The notes under the pieces were generated by a model. That model made no database searches, was not told the origin of the DNA, and saw only the letters and a program-made list of their open reading frames with translations. Shown one piece after another: positions 56,986-64,000 of a stretch of DNA of 64,000 nucleotides. A program made the translations under genes and the position numbers. Each line of letters begins with the position of its first letter. The stretch's first letter is position 1. The DNA comes from Chlorophyllum brunneum (taxonomy: Eukaryota > Basidiomycota > Agaricomycetes > Agaricales > Agaricaceae). The stretch is taken from positions 1,612,001 to 1,676,000 of the forward strand of contig OY756143.1 in NCBI GenBank assembly GCA_963576785.1, read 5' to 3'.

Positions 56986-58306
56986 ATGCCCGTACAGTCC
57001 AAGCCAGTACTCAGTCCTTTTGGGGCTGCACTGGCCGGTGCCCTTGGAGGCTGTTTCAGTACCGCGTGAGTCATTCTACTCGAACCCTGGCGTCAGCGTG
57101 TGCTCACAAGAGATAATGAAGTGTCGTGTATCCTCTAGACGTGTAGGTTCTCCTTCCACCGTGAGCAGGAGGGTGGCTGCTCATTCCTCCATAGTGCAAA
57201 GACCAGGATTCAAGCTCGTACGTCTAATGGGAAGGCCAAGAGCAAGGAGGAGCTTTCCATGCTCCATGTGATACTCAGAATATACAGGAAAGAGGGTATC
57301 GCTGGGCTGTTTCGAGGGTTTGGGGCAACTATGCTGAATACCTTCTCCATGCGTCCGTCTATCTCCGTAGCATGGTCCGGAGTGTTGTCTCATTACTCTT
57401 CACAGAATATGCCTATTTCTTCTTCTACTCTTTCGTCAGGGGAAACTACATCAAACGTTTGTCAAGCAAACTTCCTTTAGGATCCAAGCTCCCGCCTCTA
57501 TCAACCGTCACAGAGCTACTACTTGGAGCCGTTGCCGGCGCCCTTGCTCAGATATTTACCATTCCTGTCGCTGTAATTGCTACACGGCAGCAAGTGGGCC
57601 GTCCGAACGCTCTGAAGGATGACTCTGCTCCGGAGGCTGATGAAAAGTCTGACGACTCCTTCCTCGCCATCGCTCGCGAAATCATTGACGAAGAGGGTGT
57701 CACTGGCCTGTGGTTGGGCTTGAAGCCGGGCTTAGTTCTCACCGTCAACCCTGCCATCACCTATGGTGTTTTCGAACGGGTGAAGAGTCTGGTCTTGCTC
57801 GCTCGTAATAGCAATTCAACAAAAATGTCTCCGGGACTTAGTTTCCTTGTTGGCGCCTTGAGCAAGACTCTTGCTACCATCGTGGGTCTAACTATCTTGT
57901 AGGAATATTTTCCTGATGGTTTCTCCCTGAACAGGTGACATACCCCTATATCATGGCCAAAGTCCGCATCCAAGCACGCAGTTTAGATGCTAATGACGTT
58001 GCTGAGCATAATCAACAACTACCCCCACCTGGTACCTACGGCCACCCCAGCAGTAAGCATATTGGTGCGATTGAGATCCTCAAACGAGTCTGGAAGCGGG
58101 AAGGCTTTTTCGGCTGGTACCAGGTGTGCTTCTGAACATTCATCTTTCCTGAACTTTGACTCACGACGTGCGAATAGGGAATGCAAGCGCAGATTATTAA
58201 AGCTGTTCTAGCACAAGGTGTGCTTTTCATGTCCAAGGAACAATTCGAGCACTGGTCCCTCCTCATTATGATTTTCGCTGCACGGTTATCTACGGAACGG
58301 TCATGA
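56986..58306 (+). CDS. ANT1: Peroxisomal adenine nucleotide carrier (Ant1/PMP47 type)
   Basis: SLC25-family carrier of the peroxisomal membrane; yeast Ant1 exchanges ATP for AMP to support fatty-acid activation. Six exons: 56986-57065, 57122-57142 (21 nt), 57195-57352, 57406-57881, 57935-58123, 58178-58306; 350 residues. The three carrier repeats show the family's modified signatures: YPLDVAKTRIQAR in repeat 1, the degenerate TIPVAVIATRQQ in repeat 2 and TYPYIMAKVRIQAR in repeat 3. Repeat partners are GLFRGFGATMLNTFSMQYAYFFFYS, GLWLGLKPGLVLTVNPAITYGVFER and GFFGWYQGMQAQIIKAVLAQGVLFMSKE. The middle repeat's departure from PxDxxK is typical of PMP47. The N-terminus SPFGAALAGALGGCFSTAVVYPLD confirms the start. 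Confidence 0.92.
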
Positions 58307-58458
58307 TGCCCCCATATTATTATTTCCATGCACTGTAAATAGATAACCGCACCCTTGTATAATTTTGTTGTTGACGGTACACTGTGGTTGGTACTTCACG
58401 TGATGAAAGGCAAGCTGACCACTGTCATTCATTCATTTATCTTCTCTCATCCTCCACT

Positions 58459-60532
58459 ATGTCTGCACAACCCACAACCCCTACATCCCGGTCAACTCAA
58501 CAGCCAACAACACCGGCCACGTCCCGATTAACGAGCACCCACATAATCCAGTCTTCGCCACACTACACAACGACGCGTCGACACTCGTTATATGGTGTCG
58601 AAGACCGTGTCATCATTGACCCAGGTTCACGGATCTGGAAAGTTGGTTTCAGCGGTGAAGGCAAGCCACGCGACGTGTTCTATTCCGCAGGCCCAAATGA
58701 CACGCTATGGAATCTGTCGAGAGCTACGAATGCACAGGAACGGGATGAAGAGGATAGGATGCTTGAAATCCGACTGCAAAACTGTCTCCGGTCGGTCTTC
58801 CATAAGTGAGTGTTTGCGACCCAACCTTTTCCTGTACTGTGGATGGTATTGAGTGACTGTGAAGCTCGCTGATGACAGATCCGAAAGCGAGGAAGGTTAT
58901 CCTCGTTGAGCACCCCCTGCTGCCGATGTATATCAAAGACCTTATTGCAAGGATTCTCTTCGATAACCAGGTAAGTATTGTTGCATACACCGCAGTATGC
59001 GGCTTTGTCTAATGCTAACTCAGGTTCCTTCTGTATCTTTTGCCTCGAGTCATCTCCTGTCACTGCTTTCAGTGGGGAGGATAACTGGCCTTGTAGTGGA
59101 CTCTGGACACCTCGAGTCTGTAGCTTTGCCGGTGAGCACTAGAAAGGCATATTTTACCGCTCCCTTTCCTGAATATTCATAGATTTTTGCGTCACGACCC
59201 CTATTCCCTCAACTCAGAACAACACCTTTGGCAGGTGCCAGGTTAACTCAACACTTACGGGCTCTTCTCTTGATGTTTGCAACCTACATCCCACCCCTAG
59301 CGACATTGGGCTCAACCACAATCGTTCCTGAGTCTGAGCGAGCGACCCGGGTGCCACAGGAAATCCTAACAGAAGAACTTGTTGAAGAAATAAAAACACG
59401 TTACTGTTTCGTGAGCGACGTAATGCCTGACCTCCATGAAGACCTGACCGCACGAGAAGAGACACGGGGGACACCAATGTCTGAAGACGAAGATGAAGAT
59501 GAGGATGAAGACTCAGAGCTCGGAGTGCCTCCGAGTGATTCGATAGCCCCTTCCGAATCCGAATTCTCCACCGCAGAATCGGAAAATAGGACCTCACAGG
59601 CATCTGGATCGGCTCACCAGGAACGCCCTCGTCCGCCTTCTTCAATAAGAAGCGCACCAGGCGAAGGTCACTTGCAGGGCATCGTCAACCTCTACAAAGG
59701 TCATTCGAAAGCCACCCCAATCCGCATACGAGTTGCTCCTCCTGAGCACCAACAAGCTGGCACCGGCCTAGGGACACTTGTGATTCCGGGCTGGATACGG
59801 GAACGCGCGGCTGAGGTTCTTTTTGAAGGTGGGGATATCGATGAAAGCAGTCTGGCCGAACTTATCCTCGATGTACTTCTCAAAACCCCCATGGATCTAC
59901 GAAAAACTCTGGCATGTTCCATTCTTGCTACGGGTGGCACTGCAATGCTGCCAGGATTCATTCCACGGCTACATGCGGAGATTCTACGTGCTATCCAACC
60001 ACCCATGGCTATAGGCCACCGCAATTACAGGCACCCGATAATTCCTGGAAAGCCGCCTCCACCTCTGTACGATCGATACGCATCGTTGAGACCCCTCGTA
60101 CCTTATATCTCAGTCTTGAACAATCCATCACCGCCCCCTGCGACTTCGAGTCGGGCAGCTGCAAATGCGGGGAAGGCGCCTGCTTTTGCACCATCACTGA
60201 TGGCTTGGGTTGGTGGATCTTTGGCTGGGTACGGATATGATTTCCCTCGTATAAGATTCCCTTTAATATTTTGTTCTTTCAGATCTCTAAAAACTGGCGG
60301 GGCCGAGGTATCGAGAGAAAGATGGGATGAAGCAGATGTAGCGGCCCAGGACGCAGAAGACGAGGACATGAATACTGCACCTGAGACACCTGGGCAGCCG
60401 AGCAAGAGCATTCTGCCAGACTGGACGAGGTCACCATTACCTGCTGGAGCACCGCCGGCCAATGCGAAGCCCCCGTCCACACCGGTTACACCTCGTACCC
60501 CGCAAGCAACACGAATCGCTGCTCGGTCGTAA
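58459..60532 (+). CDS. ARP10: Actin-related protein, Arp10/dynactin pointed-end type
   Basis: Divergent actin-fold protein; Arp10/Arp11 caps the pointed end of the dynactin filament used by dynein. Five exons: 58459-58805, 58865-58970, 59024-59131, 59183-60228, 60283-60532; 618 residues, longer than fungal Arp10. Actin landmarks are RVIIDPGSRIWKVGFSGE (phosphate loop 1 region), KVILVEHPLLPMYIKDLIARILF, TGLVVDSGHLESVALP (phosphate loop 2), and LACSILATGGTAMLPGFIPRLHAEI (adenosine motif). An acidic insertion (SEDEDEDEDEDSE) plus a Ser-rich linker of about 100 residues splits the fold, and the C-terminal 80 residues are Pro-rich. Intron 4 (60229-60282, 54 nt) is a stop-free multiple of three. 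Arp10 is preferred over Arp4 or Arp6, but confirmation needs a phylogeny. Confidence 0.8.
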
Positions 60533-61365
60533 TCTACTGCTCCGCTTTTCGTCAGACATACTTCGCCTACTCTACCATTGACTGCTCTCGATTCTTGGGT
60601 GTACTTGGTATAGGCTACGATTATCCTCAGGCTGTTGGAAATCCACCGGATATACCATCGTAACTGACACTACTCAAAGTACACAAACTGCCGGCTTGAT
60701 GTTTATTGCTGCATTGTCACCCTGCCGATCAAGCTTGTCGACATCATGACTCTCAGACAACCAACGCAGATCCTCAAATAGAACAGCGTGATTCCCAAGA
60801 GTCAGCATGCGAGCACCGGAAAGTCCCTTGCTGTGAATTTGACGCAGGTATGCCCACCCTCCGATCTTCGTGCGACCAGTGGAAGTAGAGATACAGGTCC
60901 CGTATCCCAGAAAGGGATAGGATGGTGGAGAGGTTTCTGGAAGTGGAGTTGCAAATAGAATATACTAATTTGGCCAGGATGAAAACAGGGGCTTTGATTG
61001 TCGTGATACACGTGGTTGGCACGCTACCGTGACAGACCGTGACTCAACTCAGGCGGGCTGAATGCGTTGGCGATGGTCTGCCTCGTACTCCGGCGATCTA
61101 ACTGTCAAAATTCTCTGGTCGTCCGATCTGTCTGACAGTTGAGCTTGGCGTACGATCGCCGTCGATCCTGTCTCACTGAGCCGATCGATGATCCATACTG
61201 TGTCTCGGAATCCGCCTCGGACTCTCGCTGCTGCTGTCGCTGCATGTCCGGCTGTGCGCGGCTATTTGGTGCGAGATTTTTGTGCTCGTTTTGGTTACCC
61301 TCTCCAATGTCGAGGAATAAAAATCCATCTAGTTATGGAGGCCCCATCTCCTTCGTCCATCTACT
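60533..61365. other. Intergenic, promoter of the NmrA-like gene
   Basis: 830 bases, no gene seen. Short open frames only. The last 40 bases before 61366 are CT-rich. Confidence 0.55.
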
Positions 61366-62307
61366 ATGCCTACCCGAGTTGCCGTCGCAGGAATAACCAA
61401 CGGCCTCGGACACGCCATCGCCTCTGGTCTCCTCGACGACTCTGACATTCGAGTCGTCGTCCTCACCCGTCAAACCAACGATCCCTCCGTCCTCACCTAC
61501 TTCACTTCTCGTAATGCCAGAGTCCACCAGGTCGACTATACCTCCCTTCCCCAGTTGATCCTTGCCCTTCATGGTGTAGAAACTGTCGTCAGCACCATCT
61601 TTTCCGGTCACGATATCACTCCAACCGTCAACCTCATCCACGCATCCAGAATTGCAGGCGTCCGTCGTTTCGCTCCCTCCGAATTTGCATTCTCCTCCAG
61701 AGCGAATACTCTGCTTGGTCTATATGAACCTAAAAGGCGGGTCTGGGAGGAGCTGAAAGGAAGTGGACTAGAGTACACAGCATTTCAGAATGGTGTATTC
61801 ATGGACTTTTTCGCGTCTGGCGCGCCGAAGAAGTACGACGGTCCTCTCAAGCTATTCCCCTTTATTGTCGATATTTCCAGGGGAGAGGCCAATGTACCTG
61901 GTACTGGAGATGAGCGAATCACCTTTACATCTTTGAAAGACATAGGCCGTCTGGTTGCGGCTGCGGTGAAGTTTAAATCACGATGGCCCGAAGAACTTGG
62001 TATGCAGAGCGAAACGACAACTTATAATCAGGTCATACAAGACGCGGAAGCCGTTACCGGAACGAAGATTCATGTGAAATACACCGACAAGGCCGGTTCC
62101 TCCAGGATGCTGGAAAACCAAGGTGACAAGATGGAGTATTTTTACGCCCAAGCCTTGAGCGTTATTGCCGAAGGCTTGGGATCCGTCCCTCCTGTTCTCA
62201 ACACCCTCGCTGCCGATGTGCCAACAACGAGCGTGAAATTTTTCATTTCAGAGTACTGGTCCACTGGAGCCCTACCCTCAGGTGCTCGAGATAGTATTAA
62301 AGGATAG
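61366..62307 (+). CDS. NmrA-like / isoflavone-reductase-like NAD(P)-binding protein
   Basis: Atypical short-chain dehydrogenase of the NmrA/isoflavone reductase group, acting either as a reductase or as a redox sensor. A single exon of 313 residues, unusual among these intron-rich neighbours. The Rossmann start MPTRVAVAGITNGLGHAIASGLL carries the Gly-rich nucleotide loop. VVVLTRQ follows strand 2, where an Arg favours NADP(H). VETVVSTIFSG and GVRRFAPSEFAF match the family's fourth and fifth strands, and ENQGDKMEYFYAQAL lies in the substrate domain. The substrate is unknown. Absence of introns could mean retro-copying or horizontal gain, but base use does not look foreign by eye. Confidence 0.88.
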   Translation: MPTRVAVAGITNGLGHAIASGLLDDSDIRVVVLTRQTNDPSVLTYFTSRNARVHQVDYTSLPQLILALHGVETVVSTIFSGHDITPTVNLIHASRIAGVRRFAPSEFAFSSRANTLLGLYEPKRRVWEELKGSGLEYTAFQNGVFMDFFASGAPKKYDGPLKLFPFIVDISRGEANVPGTGDERITFTSLKDIGRLVAAAVKFKSRWPEELGMQSETTTYNQVIQDAEAVTGTKIHVKYTDKAGSSRMLENQGDKMEYFYAQALSVIAEGLGSVPPVLNTLAADVPTTSVKFFISEYWSTGALPSGARDSIKG

Positions 62308-62464
62308 GCTATGGGTATACTTCATCCCTACCATACGAGTCCTACAATAGTAATGTGTAATAAACTTAATGAGCTAGTTGTAATACAACCATGGTACAGG
62401 TTTAAATAAGGAGTGAGAGGGAATGCTGTGGGGTAGGAGTACATAAAGGAAAAAAATATGCCAA

Positions 62465-64000
62465 TCAATGCGCTCGAGTAACCAGAATCTCATTCGCTTC
62501 AATCCCGGTCGTCGCAACGAGGTCCTCACAAAGATTTCCATCAACACACGGAGTATTCTGAGCGCCGCCGCCACCTAGGGTATCTCGAACACGATCAACC
62601 CACTCAATCACGCCCCTCGCCATTTCTCGTCCCTGTCTCTCTCTCACACTCAGCCGTCTCTCATCACTATTCTCAACCCCCATCTTATCCAGCTGTTTCA
62701 ACCACATGCAGAACGCAAATTCTTTCTTCCCCTTCAACTGCTTTATTTCCCATCCCTTACAATACGCTTCTTCGACTGAGCGCGCCCATTCACCATTCTC
62801 ATACCCGGCTCTCGAAAGCTCGACGCCTACGCCTTCTTGGTCGAGGTACATCCGGAGCCCATGTTCTTCGATAAAGAGTGGTCGTGACACTAGGGACAAC
62901 TAGTGTTGGAGTTTTCAGCTTCTCGGCATGAAGAAGACATACCATAAACGAAAGGCGTGCAAGCATCCACACACTCCGAAGTCATACCATATCCCTAAGG
63001 AGCTATTAAGCACTAGGACGAAGACCAATACGATGCAGACTACTCACAAGTTTTCCAAGAACAACATCTCCGGCGGCAATCAAATCAGGCATGTACACAT
63101 CTCTTGGGGCAACGTAGAATCCTTCCGGCAAGCCACCCTCTTCATTCTCCGCATTCCACTGTTCCTTGCTGACACCACAAATCACGGCGATCCAATTCTC
63201 GTCTGGCAGTAACCCAATGTCACCGTCCTCTGCTGCCTGATCAGAGTTTTGTGCTTCCGATGACAACGAAGCATAGGGTGGATTGGCATGCCCAGGGTTT
63301 AGAAAATTCCCTTTTCTGAAATTGGGGGTGGGGAGTGCATCGGTAAAAGCGCCAGGCTTGGGCGTCGGTGGAATAACACACATCTCAGGTAACTTCACAT
63401 CTGCATGCTCCCTCTTCGTAGACGGTGCGTTAATAGGGCCCCTACCTAAACTCGGCGTACGTAGTAACGTGTTCAAGGGTTTACTAGCGGGTGGTGCACC
63501 AGGAATGAGAAGATGAGAAGGCGTAGCGAGTCTCCTATGTGTACTGATGCCATGGCTGTTATGTTTCCTTCTTGGGAGTGTATGGCGTCGTTGAGCAGTC
63601 GCAATGGCTTCATTGAAGGTGGCGTTATTCACATCCTGGTCGGATTCTTGTTGACTGGAATTTCCATTATCGACGTCGTTGAAGACATGGTCGGATGTAT
63701 TTTTACCAGATTTTCGGCGTGGGGATTGTTTCCGGCTCTCGCGAGATGCGGATTTTATGTACGTCCCGAGGCCCTTGTTGACAGCATCGAGGTCCAAGAG
63801 TCCGCTTTGGTCTTGAGTAGCTCCGGTGTTCATGTCTCGGGGCTTCAAAGCTAGTCTATCCAAGCTTGCAGAGGTCTTGTGAAAACCTTGATAGTCCTTT
63901 GAGGATCGCTTACTTTGAGTATTCTTGCATTTAGGTTGGTTATCGGTATTAGGATCAACTGCGAAGCCGCCGGAACGGCTAGGGACCAAAGCTTCCTGAC
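62465..64000 (-). CDS. Glycosyltransferase-like protein, N-terminus outside window
   Basis: Resembles the UDP-glycosyltransferase-like part found at the N-terminus of plant L-arabinokinase-type proteins and as stand-alone fungal proteins. Exons visible: edge to 63048, 62994-62943 and 62889-62465. The motif series is WIAVICGVSKEQW, GLPEGFYVAPRDVYMPDLIAAGDVVLGKL, GYGMTSECVDACTPFVYVSRPLFIEEHGLR and GVGVELSRAGYENGEWARSVEEAY. The GYG-x-SEC segment, where related proteins have GYGTVSEC, corresponds to the sugar-nucleotide site. Upstream, about 240 residues of disordered Ser/Lys-rich sequence separate this from whatever N-terminal half lies beyond the edge. No kinase (GHMP) domain follows; the protein stops after a Cys-containing tail. 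The activity is unproven. Confidence 0.75.

Overview
The window looks like nuclear DNA of a filamentous basidiomycete, most likely an Agaricomycete. The reasons are dense genes on both strands, many 47-70 nt GT-AG introns, some very small exons, long serine/proline-rich disordered proteins, and single-copy eukaryotic genes that I could reconstruct exon by exon. I cannot name a species. All exon joins come from reading frame, splice consensus and family conservation; no transcript data were available.

Layout. 1-6.5 kb: edge-truncated Gln/His/Pro-rich protein (-), MED22 (+), unrecognised single-pass membrane protein (-). 7.6-15.1 kb: unrecognised PB1-like protein (+), decayed copy of an F-box locus (+), Avt3-type vacuolar amino acid transporter (+). 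15.6-23.3 kb: very long protein with an embedded peroxiredoxin-like domain (-), TIF6 (-), NDUFAF7 (+), FRA10AC1 (-). 25.9-32.4 kb: two unrecognised disordered proteins (+) separated by about 3.7 kb without a gene. 33-38.4 kb: CTF8, ATG15 and neutral trehalase, all on the minus strand. 39.6-43.4 kb: an FG-nucleoporin gene with a probable solo LTR inside its repeat exon, then an unrecognised coiled-coil protein. 44.5-45.9 kb: the better-preserved F-box locus. 46.2-51.1 kb: MIC60 (-) head to head with a 16-exon ATG22-like gene (+). 51.6-55.2 kb: two tandem alpha-arrestin-like genes with PPxY motifs. 57-64 kb: peroxisomal PMP47-type carrier, ARP10-like dynactin subunit, NmrA-like oxid­oreductase, and an edge-truncated glycosyltransferase-like protein (-).

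Most of this is housekeeping content: transcription (MED22), 60S ribosome assembly (TIF6), mitochondria (NDUFAF7, MIC60), sister-chromatid cohesion (CTF8), nuclear transport (NUP49-like), dynactin (ARP10) and peroxisome metabolite import. Three genes serve vacuolar recycling (Avt3-type, ATG15, ATG22-like) and trehalase serves stress recovery. They are not clustered as a unit, so joint control is only a guess.

I found no CRISPR array, no rRNA, no convincing tRNA, no secondary-metabolite cluster and no clear novel system. The most noteworthy points are the LTR insertion in the nucleoporin gene, whose flanking duplication appears worn down by CpG decay; the dispersed F-box duplication with one broken copy; and three introns that are multiples of three without in-frame stops.
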